Below, piece by piece: positions 27,919 through 35,614 of a stretch of DNA of 52,344 nt. How positions within the stretch are numbered: position 1 is the stretch's first letter; each line of letters begins with the position of its first letter. The notes under the pieces were generated by a model, which searched no databases, was not told the origin of the DNA, and worked only from the letters and a program-made list of their open reading frames with translations. This DNA comes from Clostridium tyrobutyricum DSM 2637 = ATCC 25755 = JCM 11008 (GTDB lineage Bacteria > Bacillota > Clostridia > Clostridiales > Clostridiaceae). The position numbers and the translations under genes are program-made. The stretch covers positions 1-52,344 of the forward strand of contig NZ_APMH01000026.1 of the NCBI RefSeq assembly GCF_000359585.1. Direction: 5' to 3'.

Positions 27919-29010
27919 ATGATACTATTAAAAAAATTGGATTTTAGATTTATATGTGGAAAATTGCCATTTATGAAACCCAATATATCTACTGTAGCTA
28001 TTCTATGCAGTAAATTGAGTATAATGTTTAGTTCAGGTATAGGTATATCTAAAATATTTGATAATATTGAAATACAGACAAAAAACATTTATTTAAAATA
28101 TATTTTGAGAGATATAAAATACGAAATTTTATGTGGAAATAGTATATATTACAGTATGAAAAAATTTAGAAAAGTATTTCCTAGCTATATGATAGAGATG
28201 ATAGGTATTGGAGAAGAAGCAGGAAGACTGGAAGACGTATTGAAAGAGTTATCTAAATATTATGAATATCAGCATAGAATATATTCCAATTTGAAGTCTG
28301 CACTTATATACCCTGTAATAACGTTTACGACAGCTATATGTATTATTATATTTTTAATGAGCAGTATAATGCCGGGATTTATTGATTTGCTTGCTTTGAA
28401 TAATGCAGAAATTCCACTTTTAACTAAATTAATCATAAAAATATTTGAAGCTTCTAAAGAATATACTTTTCACATTATTATTTTTATCATAATTGGTATT
28501 ATTGCTGGATATAGGTATTCTAAAAGTATTAAGGGAATAAATACTATAGAAAAAATAAAGCTGAGAACGCCTTACTTTGGAAGAATATATAATCAAATAA
28601 TACTTCTGAAAATAGTTTCCTCCATGAAAATACTTAATTTTGCAGGAGTGAACATTTTAAAAGCGCTGGATATAACGTCAAAAACGTTTAATAACAATAT
28701 TATGGAAAAGAAAATGGATTCGTGTGTTAAAAGAATAAAAGATGGTGAGGGTATAAATAGTGCATTCTCTAATGAAAAAATAGGAAATGAGTTATTTGTA
28801 TCCATGATAGAGATAGGTGAGAAAACAGGGAAATTAGATTTAATGTTTGAAAAATTACAACTAATATATATAGATAATCTAAAAAGAAGTTTAAATTTAT
28901 TAATGAAATTTGTAGAACCTGTTATGATAGTATTTCTATCGATTTTTATAGGTATTTTTGTAATAGCTGCAATTATGCCTGTATTTAGTATTATGGATTC
29001 AATTTCATAG
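27919..29010 (+). CDS. pilC: Type IV pilus platform protein (PilC/GspF/ComGB)
   Basis: Inner-membrane platform protein that couples the ATPase to pilin extraction. The 363 residues contain two GspF domains, each with the conserved glycine- and glutamate-rich loop: LSIMFSSGIGISKIFDN...IEMIGIGEEAGRLEDVLKELSKYYE, and later MKILNFAGVNILKALDI...VSMIEIGEKTGKLDLMFEKL. Three long hydrophobic segments are seen, near 135, 180 and 335. The ATG is preceded by AAAGGATATG. It follows pilB by 29 bp. Confidence 0.92.
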   Translation: MILLKKLDFRFICGKLPFMKPNISTVAILCSKLSIMFSSGIGISKIFDNIEIQTKNIYLKYILRDIKYEILCGNSIYYSMKKFRKVFPSYMIEMIGIGEEAGRLEDVLKELSKYYEYQHRIYSNLKSALIYPVITFTTAICIIIFLMSSIMPGFIDLLALNNAEIPLLTKLIIKIFEASKEYTFHIIIFIIIGIIAGYRYSKSIKGINTIEKIKLRTPYFGRIYNQIILLKIVSSMKILNFAGVNILKALDITSKTFNNNIMEKKMDSCVKRIKDGEGINSAFSNEKIGNELFVSMIEIGEKTGKLDLMFEKLQLIYIDNLKRSLNLLMKFVEPVMIVFLSIFIGIFVIAAIMPVFSIMDSIS

Positions 29011-29026
29011 GAATGAGGAGGTAACA

Positions 29027-29431
29027 ATGAATAATAAAAATATAAGAAAGCTTAAGGGATTTACTTTAATAGAATTATTGCTGGTAGTATCTATAATCTT
29101 AATTCTCATGGGATTTTTAGTGCCTAAATTTTCATCATACGAAAATAAAGTGAAGTCTACTAAAGCTGTAAATACAGCTAAACAACTTCAAACAGCTGCT
29201 GTAGCAAGTTATGGTGATAATAATGGAAAGTTTCTAAAAGAAGATGTACAAAAATGTATAGATGAACTGACCTCTGCTCAAGAACCAAAAGTATTGGATA
29301 ATGGTTTAGAAGGTCAAAGTATAAGTATAAATTATAAGAGTGATGATAAGGATTATACAGTTTATATAGATGCACTGGAAAATAATTATACAGTAAAGGA
29401 TCAAAATGGATCTCAAATATATCCTAAATAG
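29027..29431 (+). CDS. Major prepilin (type IV pilin / ComGC-like)
   Basis: Class III prepilin. A short basic leader (NNKNIRKLKG) is followed by the cleavage site KG|FTLIELLLVVSIILILMGF with glutamate at mature position 5. It then has an alpha-helical stalk (YENKVKSTKAVNTAKQLQTAAVASYGDNNG) and a small soluble domain. The 134-residue length and position right after pilC match ComGC and major pilins of Gram-positive operons. ATG follows GAGGAGG, the strongest ribosome site in the pilin set, which suggests that it is the most abundant subunit. Confidence 0.9.
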   Translation: MNNKNIRKLKGFTLIELLLVVSIILILMGFLVPKFSSYENKVKSTKAVNTAKQLQTAAVASYGDNNGKFLKEDVQKCIDELTSAQEPKVLDNGLEGQSISINYKSDDKDYTVYIDALENNYTVKDQNGSQIYPK

Positions 29432-29458
29432 ATTTATTATAATGTGGAGTTGTTTATT

Positions 29459-29911
29459 GTGAATGTTAAAATTTTAAAAAAGTCAGGTTTTACATTAATT
29501 GAGTTAATGATTGTTATAAGTATCATATCTGTTATATTTAGCTTTAGTTTAATAAAGTTTAATGGATTTAATAGTTTGAAAGATAGGATATATGTGGATG
29601 AATTAAATAACAAAATACTTAGTTTTATAGTTAAATCTAAAATGTATTGCAAAGATAAGGACTCATCTGGATATATACGCTTTGACCAAAACAATAATAA
29701 TATTATCTATTATAATAATTTAACTAGAGTCTATAAAATGAATTTGCCTGAAGAATTTAAATTAAGTATCAATACAGAAGATAATAAAGTTCATATAAAT
29801 AATGATGGTATGATACAAAATGCGTTTAGTATAAAATTTCAGGATGGAAAGGGGGAAATGCACTGTATTACAGTGAATGTTGGAACGTTCTATGCAGATA
29901 TCAAATATTAA
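29459..29911 (+). CDS. Minor prepilin (ComGD position)
   Basis: Class III prepilin with leader VKILKKSG, cleavage at SG|FTLIELMIVISIISVIFSF and glutamate at mature position 5. About 150 residues from GTG 29459, which has GTGGAG about 9 bp upstream. The remaining domain is unique and Asn/Lys/Asp-rich. A minor or initiating pilin by context; the closest pilin subtype cannot be stated. Confidence 0.82.
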   Translation: MNVKILKKSGFTLIELMIVISIISVIFSFSLIKFNGFNSLKDRIYVDELNNKILSFIVKSKMYCKDKDSSGYIRFDQNNNNIIYYNNLTRVYKMNLPEEFKLSINTEDNKVHINNDGMIQNAFSIKFQDGKGEMHCITVNVGTFYADIKY

Positions 29912-30353
29912 ATTCAGTATAAAGATAAAAAAAGGTTTTACTATGATAGAAGTTTTATGTAGTATATGTATATTTATAATGCTGTTTACTACAGCTTTTA
30001 GAATACAACTTAATGTATTTAAAATGCAGAAATACAATAAAAGCATAAATGATTGTACTTATACAGTAGAATCTATAAAAAACAACATGATTTATAATTT
30101 AAGTTATGATGATATATTGAAATTGGATTCTAATAATATGAAATATATGGAAGTAAATAATTTTTTGAAATTTAATTATACAAGTGATAATATTTTAAAT
30201 TTGTTTTCACGTATAAAACCAAAAGGGAGTTATATAGAAATAAATATAGAGAAAGGTGAAATACTTAAGATTAAATTGAAATCAAATCAAAATTTATATG
30301 GAATCAACAGAGTAAGGGAGTGTGAATTTTATAAAGGAAACTTTGAAAGGTAA
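29892..30353 (+). CDS. Minor prepilin (ComGE position)
   Basis: Class III prepilin with cleavage site KKG|FTMIEVLCSICIFIMLFTTAF and glutamate at mature position 5. The frame is open from ATG 29877; ATG 29892 gives a shorter leader (MQISNIKFSIKIKKG) but neither has a good ribosome site. It overlaps the preceding gene, so translational coupling is likely. The C-terminal domain is small and of unknown fold. Confidence 0.78.
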   Translation: MQISNIKFSIKIKKGFTMIEVLCSICIFIMLFTTAFRIQLNVFKMQKYNKSINDCTYTVESIKNNMIYNLSYDDILKLDSNNMKYMEVNNFLKFNYTSDNILNLFSRIKPKGSYIEINIEKGEILKIKLKSNQNLYGINRVRECEFYKGNFER

Positions 30354-30810
30354 TGCAAAAAAAGGTTTTACTGTTATTGAAATATTAATAACCATATCGA
30401 TAATATCAATAATAACTACAGTTGAAATTACAGCTATACTTAAATATATGAAATTAAACAGGATGGAAATAAGTTCAAGCAGAGAAAAATTTTATATCGA
30501 TGAGGCTTTCATGATAATAGAAAATCAAATTGATAGTGCAAAATATATAGAAATTAAGGATAATATGATCGCTTTAAATAGATATGATAACAGAGGATGG
30601 GATTATATAAAAAATAAAAATTCAACATTGGTGCTTTCTTATGGATACAACAACTATTATACAAACAATAGAATTTTAAAACATATATCAGATTTTAAAA
30701 TTACTCAAATGGAAAATGTATGTTATATGCAAATAAAAACTGAGAAAGGTAATGTGTATAAAAAATGTTTTGGGATAGAACGAAAAAAGCTAAGAAAGGA
30801 TTTGTACTGA
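30322..30810 (+). CDS. Minor prepilin (ComGF position)
   Basis: Prepilin with the cleavage site KKG|FTVIEILITISIISIITTVEI and glutamate at mature position 5. About 162 residues from GTG 30322, where AAGGGAG is very close; the TTG at 30343, with AAGGA 4 bp upstream, would give a nine-residue leader and is an equal alternative. It overlaps the genes on both sides, typical of a tightly coupled minor-pilin block. Confidence 0.78.
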   Translation: MNFIKETLKGNAKKGFTVIEILITISIISIITTVEITAILKYMKLNRMEISSSREKFYIDEAFMIIENQIDSAKYIEIKDNMIALNRYDNRGWDYIKNKNSTLVLSYGYNNYYTNNRILKHISDFKITQMENVCYMQIKTEKGNVYKKCFGIERKKLRKDLY

Positions 30811-31202
30811 TTTATGCTATATTTATAGGACTTATATGTGTACTTATTTCTATAACTTGCTATAATATGGAGACTCTTGTGAAGTCAAGTAATATGAGTA
30901 ATTATAATAGTGCTTTTAAAGTAGAGGATATTCAACAATGTAGAGAAAATTTGCTTACAAAATTAAATCTATATATTAATGGAAGCATAGAATATCAAAG
31001 TGAGGGGGATATAAATAAACATTTTTTAAATTTAAAGGATTTCAGAATCTATTATGAAAAAAGTTATATCTATTATGATAAAGATAATGACATATTTAAG
31101 TTGGAATATATTATAAATAACAAGCCATATAGAGAGGAATCATATGAATATAAAATAGAAAAAGGTCAAATGAAATATGGATGTATAAATTATTCTTATT
31201 GA
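30765..31202 (+). CDS. Pilin-like protein lacking Glu5 (ComGG/PilX/GspK-like)
   Basis: The leader RTKKAKKG is followed by FVLIYAIFIGLICVLISITCY, a pilin-type helix whose mature position 5 is tyrosine rather than glutamate. Lack of Glu5 is typical of tip or accessory pilins such as GspK, and of ComGG of B. subtilis. The 145-residue protein has a Tyr/Asn-rich C-terminal domain with no recognised motif. It overlaps the previous gene by 46 bp. It ends the block of five pilin genes. Confidence 0.72.
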   Translation: MFWDRTKKAKKGFVLIYAIFIGLICVLISITCYNMETLVKSSNMSNYNSAFKVEDIQQCRENLLTKLNLYINGSIEYQSEGDINKHFLNLKDFRIYYEKSYIYYDKDNDIFKLEYIINNKPYREESYEYKIEKGQMKYGCINYSY

Positions 31203-31243
31203 AAATAAAAATATAAGTTTATTTGTAGAGGAGATAATATAAG

Positions 31244-31912
31244 ATGTGGAAAACTGATATTTTTGAGTTAAACTCCAAAAATAAAACTTTACAGATTGCT
31301 GAATTGCAAAGAATTAAGGTGAATTTGAAATCTAAAAAAATAATTATATTGGTACATGGTGAAGAAATATATGTAGAAAATATGATTATACCTAAAATAA
31401 GAAAAAAGAGTATATATGAATTAATAGAAGAAAAGTTGAGAAACAGGTTTAAGAAATTAGATAATATAATGTTCTCTTATAATATAAATTCACACAATAA
31501 ACTTGAGTTAAATGTAGATGTATTATGTATGAATTGGGATAATTTTGAGCTTTTTAAAAAGCTTTCTGAAAGTAAAGTTGATGTTAAAGGGGTAATTCCT
31601 GTACAGTTGTATGCTTTAGAAAAATATAATAAGAAGATATATAAAAAACAATGTATATTTTTGACGTTTTTCAAAAATATTGCCTATATAATTGCATGTT
31701 ATAACAATAAAATTATATTTAATGATGTGTTTGAAGTTAAATCTAAAGAGGATGTAATATATTGCATTGAGGAATTTAGATTAAGGTTAAATATTTTAGT
31801 CCCAAGGATAGAATTTAAGCATATAGAAATTTTAAATTTGCCATATAAAGGATTATTGGAAGAATTATCGCAATATTATAATTGTAATGATTTGGGAGAA
31901 TTAAGTATATGA
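31244..31912 (+). CDS. Putative PilM-like pilus assembly protein
   Basis: Weakly recognised. No membrane segment or signal peptide is seen. The beginning (LQIAELQRIKVNLKSKKIIILVHGEEIYVENMIIP, then IYELIEEKLRNRFK) resembles the start of actin-like PilM or the GspL cytoplasmic domain. At 222 residues it is much shorter than typical PilM (about 350), so it may hold only part of that fold. The main support is position: it lies before two bitopic proteins that look like PilN and PilO. The stop overlaps the next start (ATGA). Confidence 0.55.
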   Translation: MWKTDIFELNSKNKTLQIAELQRIKVNLKSKKIIILVHGEEIYVENMIIPKIRKKSIYELIEEKLRNRFKKLDNIMFSYNINSHNKLELNVDVLCMNWDNFELFKKLSESKVDVKGVIPVQLYALEKYNKKIYKKQCIFLTFFKNIAYIIACYNNKIIFNDVFEVKSKEDVIYCIEEFRLRLNILVPRIEFKHIEILNLPYKGLLEELSQYYNCNDLGELSI

Positions 31913-32370
31913 ATATTTATTTTTTACCAAAGTGGTATTTGCAGGATAAATTACTTAAAAAATATAAGAGGCTTAAACTTATAATATTAGTATTTTTTAT
32001 CATGAATATAATATTATTTCATAGTATGATTTTTCAAAAAAGTAAATTGGAAAGTCTCCAAAATAATTTAATGGATAAAAGACAGCAATATACATTGAAG
32101 AAAAGTAAAAATATAAACCAGAATGTTAAGTCCATGGATACATATTTAAATTTTTTTAGCAACTTTCATGTATATGAAGAATTTAGAAATGTAAGTGTAG
32201 AAAATAATAATATTCAATTAGAGTTTGTAGGAAACGATAGTTCATTTTCTAAATTCATTAAAGCAGTTGAAAATTCTAATAAATTTACAATAGTTAATAT
32301 AAATTCATTGGAAGAAAGTAAAAATAAGGATAAGCACTTATGGCAAATTGAATTAAAGTCTAAATTATAA
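31909..32370 (+). CDS. Putative PilN-like bitopic pilus protein
   Basis: The 153-residue protein has a cytoplasmic N-terminus (NIYFLPKWYLQDKLLKKYKRLK), one transmembrane segment (LIILVFFIMNIILF, about 25-38), a coiled-coil stretch and an extracytoplasmic domain containing SFSKFIKAVENSNKFTIVNINSLEESK. This FIxAVENSxxF-type ferredoxin-like segment is reminiscent of PilN. Identification depends on topology and on its place between the PilM-like and PilO-like genes. Confidence 0.6.
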   Translation: MNIYFLPKWYLQDKLLKKYKRLKLIILVFFIMNIILFHSMIFQKSKLESLQNNLMDKRQQYTLKKSKNINQNVKSMDTYLNFFSNFHVYEEFRNVSVENNNIQLEFVGNDSSFSKFIKAVENSNKFTIVNINSLEESKNKDKHLWQIELKSKL

Positions 32371-32382
32371 GGTGGGAAAGTT

Positions 32383-32787
32383 ATGAAGTATTCAAAATAT
32401 ATATATATAATAATTTCTATGAGTGTACTGTGTTTTATATTTATTGTAAAAAATTTTTATATAATAAGAAGTATAAATGAAAAACAAGATGAACTCATTA
32501 GAATAGAGAGAAAATTTAATAGGTTAAATATAAAAAAAGAAACAAGCTACAGCGATACAATAAATAGTTTGAAGAATATAGAAGGAATCAAAATATTGAG
32601 TTTTATGAATAATAATAAAGGATATATTGCAGTTGCAAGTATTACATTAAAGGATAGTAACAAAGTTAAGAACACATTTGAAAAAATTAAAATGATAAAA
32701 AATTTTTATTGCGTAGATAGTATAAAAGTTGATACTTATACAGATAAAAATTTAGGTCACATTATTAATATTAATTTTTCAAAATAA
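32383..32787 (+). CDS. Putative PilO-like bitopic pilus protein
   Basis: The 134-residue protein has an N-terminal transmembrane segment (YIYIIISMSVLCFIFIVKNFYII, about 6-28), a short coiled coil and a small domain. It follows the PilN-like gene by 12 bp with an AGGTGGG ribosome site. It is shorter than Gram-negative PilO. No sequence motif proves the family. It is the last gene of the pilus operon, with no clear terminator after it. Confidence 0.5.
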   Translation: MKYSKYIYIIISMSVLCFIFIVKNFYIIRSINEKQDELIRIERKFNRLNIKKETSYSDTINSLKNIEGIKILSFMNNNKGYIAVASITLKDSNKVKNTFEKIKMIKNFYCVDSIKVDTYTDKNLGHIININFSK

Positions 32788-32835
32788 ATTAAAAATATTA
32801 GGATATTTTCCAGGTATAGATGTTTATTATGGTAT

Positions 32836-32864
32836 TTGCAAATAAGCATAAGTTTTGATAAAAT
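32836..32864 (+). promoter_or_regulatory. Sigma-A promoter for the M24 aminopeptidase gene
   Basis: -35 TTGCAA (32836-32841), 17-bp spacer, -10 TAAAAT (32859-32864). It leaves a leader of about 115 nt before the GTG start at 32987. Confidence 0.65.
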
Positions 32865-32986
32865 AACATTGTTTAGCATATATTTATTTTTATTAATTTA
32901 TTTTACCTCTATGGAGAATAATAAGTATTAAAATGGAAAGAATAAATTATAAAGACCTTGCTAAAACTTATTAGGGGGAATTTTGG

Positions 32987-34063
32987 GTGTTTAAAGGTAG
33001 AATTGAAAAATTAAGAGAAGCTATGAACCAAAAAGGCTTAGACGGAGTTTTACTGTTGGGAGATCCAAATAGAAATTATTTAAGTGGATTTACAGGAAAT
33101 GAAAGTTATTCTCTGATAACAAAAAATCAGGCTTTTTTTATAACAGATTCTAGATTTACACAACAGGCTAAACAGCAAGTTGAAGATTATGAAGTTCTTG
33201 AATATAGTAAAAGCGGTTCTTTTGTAGATTTTTTGTCAGATTTAGTTCAAGAAACATCTATTAAAAGATTAGGATTTGAGGAAAATATAATTACCTATAG
33301 CATCTATAAACTTTATAAGAGCAAAGTAAATTGTGATTTTATTCCCATGCATGGTATAGTTGAAAAAATAAGAATAATAAAGGATGACGAAGAGTTAAAG
33401 TTAATAAAAAGTGCAGCTGAAATTGCGGATAAAGCTTTTGCACATATGATTGATTATATAAAACCTGGAATGACTGAAATACAGATAGGATTGGAATTAG
33501 AGTTTTATATGAAAAAGCTGGGAGCTTCGGATTTGTCATTCCCATCCATAGTAGCTTCTGGAGTTAGATCTAGTCTTCCACATGGTGAAGCTACCAATAA
33601 AGTTGTAAATAGAGGCGAGTTTTTAACATTGGATTTTGGATGTATATATAGAGAATATTGTTCTGATATGACAAGAACTTTGGTAATTGGAAAACCATCT
33701 GATAAAATGGTGGAAATGTATAGTATAGTGTTAGAAGCACAAAAATTAGCTTTAAAAGAGTATAAGCCTGGTGTACCAGCTATGGAAGTAGATGCTGTTG
33801 CAAGAAACTATATATCCAATAGGGGATATGGAGAGTATTTTGGCCATAGCCTCGGTCATGGAGTTGGAAGAGAGATTCATGAGTCACCAGTAATTGGATA
33901 TAGAAATAAAAGCAAGCTAGTAGAAAATATGGTAGTTACAGATGAGCCGGGAATTTATATACCAGATTTTGGAGGGCTAAGGATAGAAGATCTATTAGTA
34001 GTTACCAAAGATGGAGGAAAAGTATTATCAAAGTCACCTAAAGAAATGATTTGCATAGGTTAA
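32987..34063 (+). CDS. M24 family aminopeptidase P (Xaa-Pro peptidase)
   Basis: Dinuclear-metal peptidase that removes an N-terminal residue preceding proline. The 358 residues have a creatinase N-terminal domain (to about 125) and the pita-bread catalytic domain. Metal ligands are visible: the aspartates in LDFGCIYREYCSDMTRTLVIG, the histidine in GHSLGHGVGREIHESP, and the glutamates in VVTDEPGIYIPDFGGLRIEDLLVVT. GTG 32987 follows AGGGGGAA. As in B. subtilis (yqhT), the gene is upstream of efp and spoIIIA. Confidence 0.94.
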   Translation: MFKGRIEKLREAMNQKGLDGVLLLGDPNRNYLSGFTGNESYSLITKNQAFFITDSRFTQQAKQQVEDYEVLEYSKSGSFVDFLSDLVQETSIKRLGFEENIITYSIYKLYKSKVNCDFIPMHGIVEKIRIIKDDEELKLIKSAAEIADKAFAHMIDYIKPGMTEIQIGLELEFYMKKLGASDLSFPSIVASGVRSSLPHGEATNKVVNRGEFLTLDFGCIYREYCSDMTRTLVIGKPSDKMVEMYSIVLEAQKLALKEYKPGVPAMEVDAVARNYISNRGYGEYFGHSLGHGVGREIHESPVIGYRNKSKLVENMVVTDEPGIYIPDFGGLRIEDLLVVTKDGGKVLSKSPKEMICIG

Positions 34064-34408
34064 TATTTTATAGTTAGGTTATAACACTACTTATTGATAG
34101 TCTTAAGTAATTATTTCATATATTGGAAAGATAATTAGTATAGAATATTCTATTTGAGTAAGTGTTGCTAATATATTCAAATATAATTTAACAGGTCAAA
34201 TAAAAAACAAGAAAGGGGTCAAATGTCGTTAACCAGCATATGATATAATTTTTTTATTCTATGTTGGTAATTAGGGTGTAATTATATCCGAATTTAAGCC
34301 TCAGGAGTACTAGACCAAAGATAATTAGCATTTTAGATGTGAAATCAAGTATTATGAATGAGGAAGTAAACTTTAATATATTTATAGTTTGCATAACGGC
34401 GTATTTAT
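34064..34408. other. 345-bp gene-free interval before efp
   Basis: No credible long ORF. Two things stand out. A six-codon reading frame (ATG at 34223, TGA at 34241-34243) has a good AAAGGGG ribosome site. A short near-palindrome (34371-34394, AAACTTTAA versus TTATAGTTT with one mismatch) lies just before efp. No promoter was found that I would defend. Confidence 0.5.
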
Positions 34409-34969
34409 ATGATATCAGCAGGAGATTTAAGAAAAGGAACAACTTTTGAGCAAGATGGACAAGTGTATACTGTAATAGACTTTTTACATGTAAAACCAGG
34501 TAAAGGAGCAGCTTTTGTAAGGACAAAACTTAAAAATGTTATAACTGGGGCAGTTACAGAGACTACTTTTAATCCAACTGCAAAACTTCAGGAAGCAGTT
34601 ATAGAGAGAAAGGAAATGCAATATCTGTATTCTGATGGAGAACTTTACTACTTTATGGATCAGGAAACATTTGAACAAATCCCTTTGGAACATGAAAAGG
34701 TAGAAGACGCAATAAAGTTCTTAAAAGAAAACATGTTTGCCACAATAAAATTCTACAAAAATGAGGCATTTTCTGTAGAAGCACCAAATTTTGTTGAACT
34801 TCAAATAACACATACAGAACCTGGAGTAAAGGGAAATACAGCTACTAATGTGTTAAAGCCGGCTACACTTGAAACTGGAGCAATTGTTCAGGTACCTATA
34901 TTTGTAAATGAAGGTGAAACTATAAGAGTTGATACGAGAACTGGAGAATATATGGAGAGAGTTCAATAG
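34409..34969 (+). CDS. efp: Elongation factor P
   Basis: tRNA-shaped factor that relieves ribosome stalling at polyproline. The 186 residues begin [25 protein letters not shown]. The functional lysine is at position 32 in [15 protein letters not shown], followed by the KOW and two OB domains, with the C-terminal signature [24 protein letters not shown]. The ATG at 34409 fixes the standard N-terminus, yet the bases before it (AACGGCGTATTTAT) do not form a good ribosome site, which is unusual in this window. Confidence 0.97.
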   Translation: MISAGDLRKGTTFEQDGQVYTVIDFLHVKPGKGAAFVRTKLKNVITGAVTETTFNPTAKLQEAVIERKEMQYLYSDGELYYFMDQETFEQIPLEHEKVEDAIKFLKENMFATIKFYKNEAFSVEAPNFVELQITHTEPGVKGNTATNVLKPATLETGAIVQVPIFVNEGETIRVDTRTGEYMERVQ

Positions 34970-35015
34970 TATTCAGGTTGGATATATCTGAAGAATATAT
35001 ATTTATATTTTATGG

Positions 35016-35021
35016 TATACT
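35016..35021 (+). promoter_or_regulatory. Extended -10 element upstream of the zinc-ribbon gene
   Basis: TGG-TATACT forms an extended -10 about 32 bp before the start at 35053. No good -35 is present at 17 bp, which extended -10 promoters can tolerate. Confidence 0.4.
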
Positions 35022-35052
35022 ATAGAAAAGATGATTTTAAGGGTGTGATATT

Positions 35053-35457
35053 ATGAATTCTATTACTTCGAGAGTGGCTTATCTTAAAGGATTAGTTAAT
35101 GGACTTGAAATAGACAAAGACAGTAAAGAAGGCAAGGTGCTTTTAGAAATTATAAATTTACTTTATGATATGTCTGATGAAATTTCTGAAGTGTCTAGAA
35201 ATCAGAGAACAATGAATGAATATTTAGACGATATTCACGAAGATTTATCTGATTTAGTGGACAATGTAAACTATGATGATTATGAAACCTTAGAAGATAT
35301 TGAAGATAATTTTCAGGAGGTGGACTGCCCTAACTGCGGCGATCTTGTTTATGTAGATAAAGATATTATGGGAAGTAAAGAGGCAATAGTGTGCCCCAGC
35401 TGTCATGGAAAAATATCACTGCCAATTAAAGATAATAAAGATAATAAAGATAATTAA
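35053..35457 (+). CDS. CD1247-type protein with C-terminal zinc ribbon
   Basis: Clostridial conserved protein of unknown function. The 134 residues start with a helical domain (SRVAYLKGLVNGLEIDKDSKEGKVLLEIINLLYDMSDEI), typical of proteins annotated as having a CD1247 N-terminal domain. An acidic linker follows, then a zinc ribbon with CPNCGD and CPSCHG near 97-118. The C-terminus is a DNKDNKDN repeat encoded by a short tandem GATAATAAA. The ATG follows AAGGGTG. It lies between efp and spoIIIAA with its own promoter and terminator, so it appears monocistronic. Confidence 0.8.
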   Translation: MNSITSRVAYLKGLVNGLEIDKDSKEGKVLLEIINLLYDMSDEISEVSRNQRTMNEYLDDIHEDLSDLVDNVNYDDYETLEDIEDNFQEVDCPNCGDLVYVDKDIMGSKEAIVCPSCHGKISLPIKDNKDNKDN

Positions 35458-35491
35458 ATCAATAAATCAATATATTATTAATTATGTATAA

Positions 35492-35529
35492 AAAGTTATT
35501 TAAATAATTTTATTTAAATAACTTTTTTT
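35492..35529 (+). terminator. Intrinsic terminator before the spoIIIA operon
   Basis: A perfect 14-bp AT-rich stem (AAAGTTATTTAAAT at 35492-35505 and its complement at 35512-35525) followed by TTTT. It isolates spoIIIA from the upstream gene. Confidence 0.8.
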
Positions 35530-35614
35530 GTTTTGCAATTTTTTTCTGATTATCTGGAATAATTTTATGTAAATAAAAATAGAAATTAATATAAAGAAAG
35601 GAGAGATAAAAAAT

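Noticed and set aside
32933-32974. 13-codon ORF just before the M24 aminopeptidase gene
   Set aside because: The nearest GGAG is about 18 bp upstream, too far to act as ribosome site, and the peptide has no notable composition.
35540-35590. Sigma-E promoter for spoIIIAA
   Set aside because: GAATAAT and AATAAAAAT resemble the elements loosely, but the -10 lacks the CATA core and the region is so AT-rich that such matches mean little.
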